From Bacillus thuringiensis (GTDB lineage Bacteria; Bacillota; Bacilli; Bacillales; Bacillaceae_G), in contig NZ_CP155560.1 in NCBI RefSeq assembly GCF_022095615.2, positions 124,001-188,000 of the forward strand: a stretch of DNA of 64,000 bases. Direction: 5' to 3'. The position numbers were made by a program, and so were the translations under genes. The notes under the pieces were generated by a model. The model saw nothing but the letters and a program-made list of their open reading frames with translations, had not been told where the DNA came from and ran no database searches. Below are positions 55,487 to 63,771 of this stretch, in pieces. How positions within the stretch are numbered: position 1 is the first letter of the stretch; every line of letters starts with the position of its first letter.

Positions 55487-55794
55487 ATGAAAAAAATACT
55501 TCTTGTTTTAGTAGCGTTCTTAACTTGTATAATACTAGTATTCAATGTTTATGTTAGTGAAGAAGATACAACTAAAAGTGTAGAAGATTTACGTGTAGAG
55601 CGTATTGAAAAAGTGCTTGAAGATGCCTGGGATAAATATGATTTAGCTAGTTTTCAAATGAGTGGTACTGATTCAATAATTTGGATTAAAACAGAAAAAA
55701 ATGAGAATCAAGAGGAAGTGCGGCATATTTGGAAAAAACCATTCGTAAATCTGACTTGAAACACTATGATATTAATATTTCCGAAGAGAAATGA
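55487..55794 (+). pseudogene. Small exported/membrane-anchored protein, probably frameshifted
   Basis: The frame from ATG 55487 gives 90 residues: an N-terminal hydrophobic segment (KKILLVLVAFLTCIILVFNV), then VEDLRVERIEKVLEDAWDKY and SIIWIKTEKNENQEEVRHI. After the A6 run at about 55733 it ends quickly (WKKPFVNLT, stop). Reading with one extra A gives KKTIRKSDLKHYDINISEEK to a stop at 55792-55794, which continues the charged style of the protein. A one-base deletion in the A run is the likely cause. I do not recognise the family. Confidence 0.45.
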
Positions 55795-55944
55795 TAGGCT
55801 ATTAAATTAAAAATTTGATTACCATCTAAAGAAGTAAGAGATGAAATATTATTTTCTAATTTAAAGTGTTATAAATTAGAAAGTCATTAATGAGTTGAAA
55901 ATAATTATTCAAAAGTTTACTTTCATATTGGGGTTATTTCAATA

Positions 55945-56055
55945 CTTTAGCTTGATGGTTATGTTTGAATACTCCCAGAACAAAAATTCCGTACGTTTTG
56001 AAAGAACCCTCTTATTTTCGTTCTGGAAAATAAGAAGGTTTCTTAAGTTAATGGC
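55945..56055 (+). mobile_element. Degenerate MIC231-type end fragments
   Basis: TTAGCTTGATGGTTATG near 55945, a subterminal CCCAGAACAAAAATTCC at about 55976, TTTTCGTTCTGG at 56017 and CTTAAGTTAATGGC near 56042 are all IS231-type end pieces in disturbed order. It lies between the small frameshifted gene and the MBL hydrolase. Confidence 0.4.
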
Positions 56056-56195
56056 TTTAAAGTCACGCTTAAATGAAAATTTGCTGTTTCTATATTTAGT
56101 TATTTTGAGAAGTCAGCTCATTTTTTGTTTTGAGGTGCTTCTTTTTCTTAAACTGTTGGATATGAGTACCTAGGATTATGGAGTCACAATTCCCA

Positions 56196-56912
56196 CTAAC
56201 GTATCAGAAGAGAATTCATGATATTAACAATCTCTAATTTACTTACTGGCTTAGCATGCCCTACTACACAAATATCAAAATCAAATCCTTCAATCGCTTT
56301 AATTAAAGAACTCAATTTATCTTTATCCAAGTGATTATTATTATAATAGTCAACTCCAACTGCATCCCCAATAAATAATACTCTTTCTTGGGGTACAAAT
56401 ATGCAAACAGAATCGTCACTATGTGGAGAAGTTACATGATGTAATTGTGCAACAATACCTCCTAAATCGATTTCCATATAACCGTTGAAGGATATATCAG
56501 AAGTCACTACTCGTATTTCAGATAGCAAAGGGTACTCTTTCCGAATACAAGTATCTGCAAATTCAATTTCAACTCCTTCTGCTAACCTCTTTTTCATTTC
56601 AGAATCTGTCCATTCCCACATAGCCAATTCTGTTAATTTATCGTTCGTCTTTTTGTGGGCAATTGTAATTCCTTCCACTGCATGCATCCCAAAAGTATGA
56701 TCCCAGTGCCAATGTGTAATTACAATACCTTCTGGCTTTCTTAATCCCTCGTTACGTAAAGCTTCATTAAACAATTCAACATGATTTTTAGAATTACCTG
56801 AGTCTACCATTAAAGAATAATTTTGACCGTTTATATATCCAAGAACTGGTCTATCGGACTCTTTACTAAACATAGTATAAAAAACACGATCTGTTAGCTT
56901 TCTCAACTCCAT
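56196..56912 (-). CDS. MBL-fold metallo-hydrolase
   Basis: 238 residues. The metal motif THWHWDHTFGM (H-x-H-x-D-H, near residue 66) is followed by HHVTSPHSDDSVCIFVP, FIGDAVGVDYY (bridging Asp) and VVGHAKPV (last His), so the zinc site is complete. The overall plan matches small hydrolases of the metallo-beta-lactamase superfamily; it lacks a signal peptide and is cytoplasmic. The substrate is unknown. It lies between fragments of IS231-type ends and may have arrived with them. Confidence 0.85.
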   Translation of the reverse strand: MELRKLTDRVFYTMFSKESDRPVLGYINGQNYSLMVDSGNSKNHVELFNEALRNEGLRKPEGIVITHWHWDHTFGMHAVEGITIAHKKTNDKLTELAMWEWTDSEMKKRLAEGVEIEFADTCIRKEYPLLSEIRVVTSDISFNGYMEIDLGGIVAQLHHVTSPHSDDSVCIFVPQERVLFIGDAVGVDYYNNNHLDKDKLSSLIKAIEGFDFDICVVGHAKPVSKLEIVNIMNSLLIR

Positions 56913-57012
56913 AAAATAAATCCTCCTGTTATATTCATATCTTTATCCAATGCTACCATGCTCGTAAGTTCATTTATACATTTTTTTACAGAAATAGTGT
57001 GTGTATTCGTTT

Positions 57013-57055
57013 TAGGGGCATTTTCTTTTCTTAGCTTGATGATGTGGTGCTACCC
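57013..57055 (+). mobile_element. Truncated MIC231-type right end
   Basis: TTTTAGGGG subterminal, then CTTAGCTTGATGATG (57030-57044), a right repeat lacking three bases, then TGGTGCTACCC, the same flank as at 52474-52484. Confidence 0.45.
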
Positions 57056-57187
57056 CGCATAGTAATATCGATGGATGAAATTAACAAAAGATTCATTTGA
57101 ATCAGATAAAATAAGAGTGTTTTTAACTTATAATATTATTACTACGATGAATAAACTTGAAAACTAATTTCAGATAGGAGGAGAATA

Positions 57188-58387
57188 ATGAAAACCAGAG
57201 ATAGATATAAAATCATTGTGATTGGTGCTGGGACTGCAGGAATATCTTCTACTGCACATTTGTTACGAAATGTACCCCTATTGAAAGAAAGTATAGCAAT
57301 TATTGATCCATCAAAAAAACATTATTTCCAACCACTATGGAGTTTAGTGGGGGGAGGAATTGTTTCAAAGGAAAGTACGATGCGTGATCAAGAATTACTT
57401 ATTCCAAAAGAAGCAACGTGGATACCTAAAAGTGTTGTTAAGTTGTTTCCGGATGAAAATAAGCTACTTTTAGATGATGGACTGCTGCTTGAGTATGAAA
57501 TTCTTATTGTAGCAGCTGGTATACAAATAAATTGGGACGGTATTAAAGGCTTAAAGGAGTCTATTGGGACTAATGGGGTTTGTAGCAATTACTCTTATAA
57601 ATATGTTGATTCTACTTGGAAAGAAATTGAAAAATTTAAAGGAGGAAACGCGGTGTTTACCCACCCTAATACTCCTATTAAATGCGGTGGTGCTCCACAA
57701 AAGATTATGTATTTAGCAGAAGAGTATTTTTCTAATAGTGGTGTAAGAAACAAAAGTGAAGTAATGTTTTATACCGCGAACGCTAACATATTTCAGGTTC
57801 CGCGATATGCTAATACATTAGAACAAGTACTTGAAAGAAAGCAAATTATAACAAATTATCATAAAAACTTAGTAGAAATTATTGCTGAAAAGAAAGAAGC
57901 AATTTTTGAAGATACGCAAACACTGAAAAGAGAAACAGTACCGTATAGTATGATCCATGTTGTTCCACCAATGGGGCCACCTAGTTTTATTAAAGAGAGT
58001 GAGATAAGTGATTCTCAGGGATGGGTAGATATAAGCCCTTATACTTTGCAGCATGTAAAGTATAAGAATATTTTCGGACTTGGAGATTGTACCAATTTAC
58101 CAACCTCTAAAACTGGAGCGGCAATTCGAAAACAAATACCTGTCTTAAAACAAAATATTATGGACGTACTTAACGGAAGAGACTTGCACGCTAAATATGA
58201 TGGATATACATCCTGTCCGATTGTTACAGGTTATAAAAGTCTTATACTCGCTGAATTTAACTATAATCATGAACCTCAAGAAACGTTTCCGTTTAATCAA
58301 GCGAAAGAACGGTATAGTATGTTTTTACTTAAAAGATATATGTTGCCCTATATGTATTGGAATTTTATGTTGAAAGGGCTGCTATAA
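57188..58387 (+). CDS. Sulfide:quinone oxidoreductase-like flavoprotein
   Basis: 399 residues; AGGAGG is upstream of ATG 57188. The FAD site is KIIVIGAGTAGISSTAHLL; then HYFQPLWSLVGGGI, the typical SQR active-site stretch, redox cysteines in IKCGGAPQKIMY and near GVCSNYSYK, and the second dinucleotide motif FGLGDCTNLPTSKTGAAIRKQ. The C-terminus (MLPYMYWNFMLKGLL) is amphipathic and would attach it to the membrane. It oxidises sulfide to persulfide with reduction of menaquinone, feeding the persulfide dioxygenase encoded next. Confidence 0.88.
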   Translation: MKTRDRYKIIVIGAGTAGISSTAHLLRNVPLLKESIAIIDPSKKHYFQPLWSLVGGGIVSKESTMRDQELLIPKEATWIPKSVVKLFPDENKLLLDDGLLLEYEILIVAAGIQINWDGIKGLKESIGTNGVCSNYSYKYVDSTWKEIEKFKGGNAVFTHPNTPIKCGGAPQKIMYLAEEYFSNSGVRNKSEVMFYTANANIFQVPRYANTLEQVLERKQIITNYHKNLVEIIAEKKEAIFEDTQTLKRETVPYSMIHVVPPMGPPSFIKESEISDSQGWVDISPYTLQHVKYKNIFGLGDCTNLPTSKTGAAIRKQIPVLKQNIMDVLNGRDLHAKYDGYTSCPIVTGYKSLILAEFNYNHEPQETFPFNQAKERYSMFLLKRYMLPYMYWNFMLKGLL

Positions 58388-58453
58388 GGGGAGATAGAAA
58401 GCGGTTATAAAAATTGAAAAGTAATTCGAAATAACTATTTGGAGGGAATAGCT

Positions 58454-59890
58454 ATGCTTTTAAAATATTTTTATGATGAAAAATTAGCACATGCTTCTTA
58501 TTTAGTTGGTTGTCAGAAGGAAGGGGTAGCAATTGTAATTGATCCGGGTCGTTATATAGAACAATATATAGAGTTTGCTAAGCAAGAGGGGATGGATATA
58601 ATAGCAGCGGCTGAAACACACATTCATGCAGATTTTCTTTCTGGGTCTAGAGAACTTTCTACTCTTTATCATGCCAATTTATATGTATCTGATGAAGGAG
58701 ATTGTGATTGGAAATATCAATATCTTAAAGAAGGTCGATACAAATTAGTTAAAGAGGGCTCAGAGTTTAAAGTAGGTCATATAAAATTTAATGTAATGCA
58801 CACGCCAGGGCATACGCCTGAAAGTATTTCTTTTTTAGTAACTGATACAAGTCAAAATAATTATACGAATGATAAGCCGATAGGAATATTTACAGGTGAT
58901 TTTATTTTTGTAGGAGATATAGGAAGGCCGGACTTATTAGAAACCGCTGTAGGTATGAAAGATACTGCAAAAATAGGAGCGAAACAATTATTTAATTCTA
59001 TACAAAAAATAAAAATACTCCCTGATTATTTGCAGATATGGCCATCACATGGTGCAGGAAGCGCATGTGGAAAAGCATTAGGAGCAATTCCAACTTCTAC
59101 ATTAGGTTATGAAAAGCTGTTTAATTGGGCATTTCAGTGTAATGAAGAAAGTGATTTTGTATCGACTTTATTGATGGGACAGCCAGAGCCTCCAAGTTAT
59201 TTTTCATTAATGAAGAACTTAAATAAGTACGGTCCACCAATTCGTAAGAAAAGAGAAGTTTTTGCTATTAATACAGTAGAAGAATTTCAAGAAGTTATAA
59301 GGAGCGTTCAGCAAATAGTTGATATAAGGGATGTAGAAAGTTTTGCTTCTGGTCACATGGAGAAATCAATTAACATACCGTATAACAATTCATTCACAAC
59401 TTGGTGTGGGTGGTTACTAGATTATAAAACAGAAACTTTAATCATTCTAGATGAGAAAAAGTTTAAAGTGGAGGAGGTTATTAGAGACTTTGAATCTATT
59501 GGGCTAGATAATATTATTGCTTTTGTACCCTTACAAGTTATACAAAGACTTGATAGATTTGAAAGCTACAAAGAAAAAACACCGATTGAATTATATCCGC
59601 AGATAAAAGATGGAAGCGTGAAGGTTATCGATGTGCGAAGTAAAAAAGAGTGGGAAGAAGGACATCTTCATGATGCAATACATATCCCTTTAGGAAATCT
59701 ATTTAAGCAGCTAGATTGCATACCAGAAGATTGTCCAATCGTTTTACAATGTCGAACCGGATTGCGTTCCGCTATAGCAGCTAGTATTTTACAAAGAGCT
59801 GGTATAAAGGAAGTGGTGAATCTAAAGGGAGGATTTCTTGCATGGAAAAAAGAAGAGCTTCCATATACAACATACAATCTAAATGTGTAG
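58454..59890 (+). CDS. Persulfide dioxygenase-rhodanese fusion (CstB-like)
   Basis: 478 residues from ATG 58454 (GGAGGG 7 bases upstream). The N-terminal MBL domain (about 1-245) has ETHIHADFLSG (H-x-H-x-D), HTPGHTPES and FTGDFIFVGDIGRPDLL of ETHE1-type persulfide dioxygenases. It is followed by two rhodanese domains: the first (about 270-355) lacks a clear active-site Cys, while the second has VLQCRTGLRSAIA with the catalytic Cys near residue 435. CstB of Staphylococcus aureus has a related plan and turns persulfide into thiosulfate and sulfite. Located 66 bases after the SQR gene, likely one operon. No CstR-like repressor gene is nearby. Confidence 0.9.
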   Translation: MLLKYFYDEKLAHASYLVGCQKEGVAIVIDPGRYIEQYIEFAKQEGMDIIAAAETHIHADFLSGSRELSTLYHANLYVSDEGDCDWKYQYLKEGRYKLVKEGSEFKVGHIKFNVMHTPGHTPESISFLVTDTSQNNYTNDKPIGIFTGDFIFVGDIGRPDLLETAVGMKDTAKIGAKQLFNSIQKIKILPDYLQIWPSHGAGSACGKALGAIPTSTLGYEKLFNWAFQCNEESDFVSTLLMGQPEPPSYFSLMKNLNKYGPPIRKKREVFAINTVEEFQEVIRSVQQIVDIRDVESFASGHMEKSINIPYNNSFTTWCGWLLDYKTETLIILDEKKFKVEEVIRDFESIGLDNIIAFVPLQVIQRLDRFESYKEKTPIELYPQIKDGSVKVIDVRSKKEWEEGHLHDAIHIPLGNLFKQLDCIPEDCPIVLQCRTGLRSAIAASILQRAGIKEVVNLKGGFLAWKKEELPYTTYNLNV

Positions 59891-59918
59891 AAAAATATTA
59901 TATGATGGGTAAGGATAA

Positions 59919-60047
59919 TTGAAAGAGGATATAGATGAAGTGTTAGACAAGGAAATCATTATTGTTGCAGGTTCAGGAAATACATTAGTATTAACAGTAT
60001 ATTATCCAGTTAAATATGAAAATGTAATAAATCTTTCAGTATTATAG
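59919..60047 (+). pseudogene. Rhodanese-domain remnant
   Basis: A 42-residue frame (LKEDIDEVLDKEIIIVAGSG, then NTLVLTVYYPVKYENVINLS and VL) matches the middle of a rhodanese domain (D-K-x-I-I-V-Y-C-x-S-G-N ... Y-E-N-V-I-N-L). The catalytic Cys position is Ala and both flanks are missing, so it is a decayed sulfurtransferase gene at the end of the sulfide operon. Confidence 0.45.
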
Positions 60048-60116
60048 AATCTAACAATAGATCCATTTTTAATGTTATAGCAGGACTGAAAATTCTTAGG
60101 TATTATCAATAAGAGT

Positions 60117-60158
60117 CCAATAAAAAATTCTCTTGGATGCAAGAGAATTTTTTATTGG
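60117..60158 (+). terminator. Long perfect terminator after the sulfide operon
   Basis: CCAATAAAAAATTCTCTT (60117-60134) pairs exactly with its reverse complement at 60141-60158 around GGATGC. Confidence 0.75.
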
Positions 60159-60275
60159 GAATAGTCAAGGGCAGGGGCATTACATATGGGCAAAGGTAGA
60201 AATAACGACAGATAAACAATGTAGTTACAAATGGATATGATGCGAGCGTAAGAACATTTAGGAGGGGGAAAAAAG

Positions 60276-60728
60276 ATGAATGACAAGATCCTTTCAATCA
60301 TTTCTACATATGAGAAAGATGGAGATTTTATGGGTGGTGTAAACGAAGATACGATTTGCGAAGCAGCCCGAAAGCTAAGCATTACATTCCCAAGCACTTA
60401 TCATTGTTTTTTAAAACAGTATGGTAGCGGCGGACTTGATGGAATGGATATACATGGTTGTGAGACAACAGCTGCGGATTCCTCCGTTGTTTACCATACA
60501 AAATTATATAGAGAAACATATAACCTACCTGAACAATATATTGTTTTAAATGATATCGATGGTACTGTGACATGTTTAGATACAAATCAAATGAAAGATG
60601 GCGAGTGCCCTGTTGTTTTTTGGAGTCGTTTTTCAAAAGAGTTGTATGCCATTACTTATGAAAACTTCAGCGACTATCTATTAGATTCTTTACACGAATC
60701 TGTAGATAATTTGTATGATGAGGATTAA
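60276..60728 (+). CDS. SMI1/KNR4 (SUKH) family protein
   Basis: 150 residues; GGAGGGGG is about 8 bases before the ATG. The SUKH fold shows at LSITFPSTYHCFLKQYGSGG (the conserved L-P-x-x-Y-x-x-F-L-x-x-x-N/Y-G-x-G), then the middle strand region with YIVLNDIDGTVTCLDTNQM, GECPVVFWSRFS and FSDYLLDSL. Family members in bacteria neutralise polymorphic or contact-dependent nuclease toxins; YobK of B. subtilis is similar. No toxin gene is present beside it, so it may be an orphan immunity gene. Confidence 0.85.
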   Translation: MNDKILSIISTYEKDGDFMGGVNEDTICEAARKLSITFPSTYHCFLKQYGSGGLDGMDIHGCETTAADSSVVYHTKLYRETYNLPEQYIVLNDIDGTVTCLDTNQMKDGECPVVFWSRFSKELYAITYENFSDYLLDSLHESVDNLYDED

Positions 60729-60833
60729 TTGATTATAGAATACTAAGAATCATGTTTTAAGTAAATCTATCTATCTATCTATTTATAAGGTTCAAGAAGT
60801 TTCATATTATTTTACTGCTTTGATTTACAAAGA

Positions 60834-60863
60834 AAAAGCCGATTATCTCTAAAACGGCTTTTT
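60834..60863 (+). terminator. Terminator of the SUKH gene
   Basis: AAAAAGCCG (60834-60842) pairs with CGGCTTTTT (60855-60863), with a T tract following. Confidence 0.7.
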
Positions 60864-60911
60864 TTCTATGAAAATTTGTGTTTTTTATAGCATCTAAGTT
60901 CATTTTTATCG

Positions 60912-60960
60912 TTTTAGGGGCAACCTGTTCTGTTAAGTTAATGGATGTGTGACGCTACCC
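60912..60960 (+). mobile_element. MIC231-type right end remnant
   Basis: GTTTTAGGGGC subterminal, GTTAAGTTAATGGATG (60932-60946) and the flank TGTGACGCTACCCC resemble the right ends at 52456 and 57030. It lies between the SUKH terminator and the marR stop. Confidence 0.4.
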
Positions 60961-60989
60961 CAATTAGTTTTTTAAAAGCATTCATTTTT

Positions 60990-61430
60990 TCACTTTTGTT
61001 TAATATTTTTATCTAATTTTTCTTTTATTATCATCATGGAAATACGAATTTCATTAATCTCACTATCACTTAGTCCGTTAAACAATTGATTTAATTGTTC
61101 ATCTGACTGAATATGAATTAGATCTAGTAGTTCCTCTCCTTTTTGTGTCAAAAAGAGCAAGTTTTTTCTGTTGTCTTTTATTGAGCTTCTTTTCTCTATT
61201 AATTCTTCCTTTTCAAACCTACGTAAAATTCTGCTCATATAGCTTCTATCAATATTAAGTTCTTGCACAAGATTATTCGCAATACAATCTGTTCTTTCGC
61301 TTATTTCAAATAGTATTCGTGCTTCAGTTAATGAATAATCTGTATCTAGAATCTGGTTATTAAATAAACCAAGTACCTTTGTATAAAATCGGTTGAATTG
61401 TCTGATGTCATAAATTATTTTTTTATCCAT
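60990..61430 (-). CDS. MarR-family regulator
   Basis: 146 residues; AGGAGG is upstream of the ATG. Winged helix: LTEARILFEISERTDCIANN, LVQELNIDRSYMSRILRRFE (recognition helix), KEELIEKRSSIKDNRKNLLF (wing). Dimerisation helices lie at both ends. It is divergent from a GNAT gene, with two copies of a MarR-type palindrome in the 143-base gap. This is the arrangement of an autoregulated MarR with a divergent target. No redox cysteine matching OhrR is at the N-terminus. Confidence 0.9.
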   Translation of the reverse strand: MDKKIIYDIRQFNRFYTKVLGLFNNQILDTDYSLTEARILFEISERTDCIANNLVQELNIDRSYMSRILRRFEKEELIEKRSSIKDNRKNLLFLTQKGEELLDLIHIQSDEQLNQLFNGLSDSEINEIRISMMIIKEKLDKNIKQK

Positions 61431-61444
61431 AGATCCTCCTTTAG

Positions 61445-61515
61445 TTGACTAAGTCCACATTTAATATTAATATAACTGTACCCCTAAAATGTGGACTTAG
61501 TCAACATTTTAGGGG
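61445..61515. promoter_or_regulatory. Double MarR operator between marR and the GNAT gene
   Basis: TTGACTAAGTCCACATTT (61445-61462) recurs as its exact reverse complement at 61487-61504. Each arm has an inner palindrome GTTGAC-TAAGTC-type typical of MarR sites. The right arm is the centre of a 35-bp palindrome (61481-61515) with a single mismatched pair. Confidence 0.75.
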
Positions 61516-61573
61516 TGCCATTTTCAAAAATCTGTCGCAATCTTTACTAAAACCTAATTGAAGGAGATCGTAT

Positions 61574-62047
61574 ATGATTATTCGAGAAATGAAAAAAGAA
61601 GACAATGCGAAAGTAAAAGAAATTATACAAGATTCATTAAAATCACTTGGCTTAGCGATTCCTGGAACAGCTTATTTTGACCCTCAACTTAACGACCTAC
61701 ACCAATATTATAATAATCTAAAACATGCGAACTATTGGGTAGTAGAAATGGAAGGAGAAGTTGTTGGCGGAATTGGTATAGCACCGTTTAACGAACATGA
61801 TAAAGTTTGCGAATTACAAAAGCTATACTTAAGTCCAAAAGCACAAGGTTTAGGGCTTTCCAAGAAACTAATGGAAACAGCTTTGTCATTTGCCTCTAAA
61901 CATTATGAAAAGTGCTATTTAGAAACAATGCATGAATTAAAAACTGCATGTCTATTATATGGAAAATTTGGATTTATGCTTTTAAATGAACCCCTACTAG
62001 GTTCTGAACATTCTACTATGAATGCATGGTATATAAAATCTTTTTAA
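61574..62047 (+). CDS. GNAT-family acetyltransferase
   Basis: 157 residues; GAAGGAG is 8 bases upstream. It starts MIIREMKKEDNAKVKEII, typical of GNAT proteins. The acetyl-CoA site is LQKLYLSPKAQGLGLSKKLM (Q-x-x-G-x-G/A pattern: AQGLGL), preceded by VVEMEGEVVGGIGIAPF, and followed by CYLETMHELKTACLLYGKFGF. The acceptor cannot be told. It is divergent from marR, sharing its operators, so probably induced by the signal that MarR senses. Confidence 0.88.
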   Translation: MIIREMKKEDNAKVKEIIQDSLKSLGLAIPGTAYFDPQLNDLHQYYNNLKHANYWVVEMEGEVVGGIGIAPFNEHDKVCELQKLYLSPKAQGLGLSKKLMETALSFASKHYEKCYLETMHELKTACLLYGKFGFMLLNEPLLGSEHSTMNAWYIKSF

Positions 62048-62082
62048 AATTAGGTGTATTAAACGTATCTATCTATACAGTT

Positions 62083-62189
62083 AAAAATACGTTATCCTTT
62101 CCTATGAATCTAGAGAAAGAATAGCGTATTTTTTTATTTATTGGATATTTCTCGAAAAGATAGAGTGTCCCCATAACTATCAACTTAAA
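62083..62189. mobile_element. IS231-type hairpin and end fragment after the GNAT gene
   Basis: ATACGTTATCCTTTC and GAAAGAATAGCGTAT (62087-62129) form the IS231 leader hairpin in reverse orientation, with a T tract that could end the GNAT transcript. CATAACTATCAACTTAAA (62172-62189) is a left-repeat variant. The two parts do not form a complete element. Confidence 0.45.
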
Positions 62190-62894
62190 ATCATGTATCT
62201 CATGATGAAAATAATTCCATCTCTCTATTCGTTTATTTGAAAATTATGAAAAAACACAACTCTTATGAGTCGGGTTTTTAAGTTTATCTTTTAGATGCTT
62301 TGTAATCTGCAGTTTTTGCATCATCTATTCACTTATTATCCTTTATCAAAAACAATTTTTATATCATAATTTTTAAACTTGAGGTGCATATTGTAAGACA
62401 GTGAGAATGCTAATAATGATAAGTACTTATTACATTCATGGAGTTTCTTTTCTCTATCCTTCATTTTGTAGTTTACCTCAAATAATTAAGGAATGGCCTG
62501 AGGAAGCAAAAAAGCAAGAACCAAATAGGTTCATAAGGTAAAAGCGGATTCGAATCCACTATATAGTCCTGGGCGTATTTTTATAAAATTGATAATACAG
62601 TTACTGATATAGACTTGTTATAAGTACGGTAAAAGATATCCAGGTGAATAATCTTACAGTAAGTACCCTCTTCAAAACACTCGTATTCTAGTAATGAAGA
62701 GATTAGGATATGCTTGTAAAGCGTATTTTGTTATACATTGTGAATTAGTTATAATATGGAATCGAATTGTAGAAATATAAGATAGAATATTCTTATTAAT
62801 ATTTCTACAGCTTTAAACTATATACATATAAAGGTAATAGGATTATATTGGCAATGAAAGAGAAAATAATAGATAGATGGAAGGGGATGTTATT
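62190..62894. other. Intergenic stretch, no supported gene
   Basis: About 700 bases. A weak hairpin lies at about 62252-62280 (AACTC-TTAT-GAGT with flanking A and T tracts). A frame near 62409-62540 (containing PQIIKEWPEEAKKQEPNRFI) is open for about 46 codons but has no ribosome site. The promoter for the next gene must be in the last 150 bases. Confidence 0.3.
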
Positions 62895-63320
62895 ATGTTT
62901 AAAAAAGCAGCACTTGGTATTTCATCGTTAGCAATAACTGCGTTTGTTGGATTAGGAATGGCAACAGAAGCTTCTGCTGGACCTGCAGCACCACTTACTT
63001 CACTAAACGTCGTACAAGTAGAGTCTGAGCAGGGCGGAGTAGAAACAATTAATCCAAATAGTTTTAGCACAACACGTGACCACGGGGGAAAATACTTATA
63101 TATTACTACGAAGGAAATGGGATATGGTCAAAATCCATTTGCGAAAATGAATGGTTCTAATGTGAAAAGTATTGGTTCTACTATAATTGGTGGAAAACCA
63201 ATTGTTGGCTGGTATTATAAGTGGGATGCTTCTGGACATCAGCAAGGAACATTTGAATACCAAAAAACATCTATTAACTCTCCATTTAATACGATGCGAA
63301 CTTCAATCTATATCAAATAA
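62895..63320 (+). CDS. Small secreted protein of unknown function
   Basis: 141 residues from ATG 62895 (GGAAGGGGATG about 6 bases upstream; the ATG 18 bases earlier overlaps that site). The signal peptide (KKAALGISSLAITAFVGLGM, cut after ASA) is followed by a beta-rich, Gly/Tyr-rich domain: GKYLYITTKEMGYG, VKSIGSTIIGGKPIVGWYYK, WDASGHQQGTFEYQKTSINS, ending TSIYIK. It has no cysteine after the signal. I do not recognise the family; size and composition are those of small extracellular or antimicrobial-type proteins. Single gene with a strong terminator. Confidence 0.55.
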   Translation: MFKKAALGISSLAITAFVGLGMATEASAGPAAPLTSLNVVQVESEQGGVETINPNSFSTTRDHGGKYLYITTKEMGYGQNPFAKMNGSNVKSIGSTIIGGKPIVGWYYKWDASGHQQGTFEYQKTSINSPFNTMRTSIYIK

Positions 63321-63387
63321 GCACTTTGAATAGTAATAAGGATTTAACTTACAAACTTCAGTTCATAAAATTGAATTCATTAATAAA

Positions 63388-63426
63388 AAATATAGGAGTC
63401 GTCCTGAATTGGGAGGACTCCTATAT
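63388..63426 (+). terminator. Terminator of the small secreted protein gene
   Basis: AATATAGGAGTC (left arm, continuing GTCC) pairs with GGAGGACTCCTATATT, one mismatch. It lies about 70 bases after the stop. Confidence 0.65.
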
Positions 63427-63771
63427 TCGCTATAAGTGCTTACTAGTGCAATATATTTGTCTAAATCGTATTCTGATTTTCTTGTAGTAATAGTTATACA
63501 AGTTAGAAGAATAATAACTTGAGTAAATGAACTGTATTTACATACTAAACAAACATATTTGTTTAGTTAATTGCAGAATTTTTTAGAATTTGTATATAGT
63601 AAACTCTTATAAAAACTTGAAAAACATGAAAATGTGTATATTTTTTGACTATTTAATTAATTAGTTTAAAATTTGGAATTTGTTGTTCTATAATGAGAAT
63701 CGAGTTAATCGTGAATGTTTTAGATATTGCGATATAAACTTAGATGAATTTATTTTAGGGAGGTTTCAAAA

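Noticed and set aside
55895..56173. 92-codon plus-strand frame
   Set aside because: It coincides with IS231-type end fragments and has no start signals.
33923..62189. Whether the scattered ends are bcr1 repeats rather than IS231/MIC231 ends
   Set aside because: bcr1 is described with short TTTAT duplications; here the ends match the IS231 copies in the window and have GGG-N5-CC-type 11-base flanks.
62520..62575. tRNA-like stretch with GATTCGAATCC
   Set aside because: The T-arm-like bases are not accompanied by anticodon, D arm or a matching acceptor stem.
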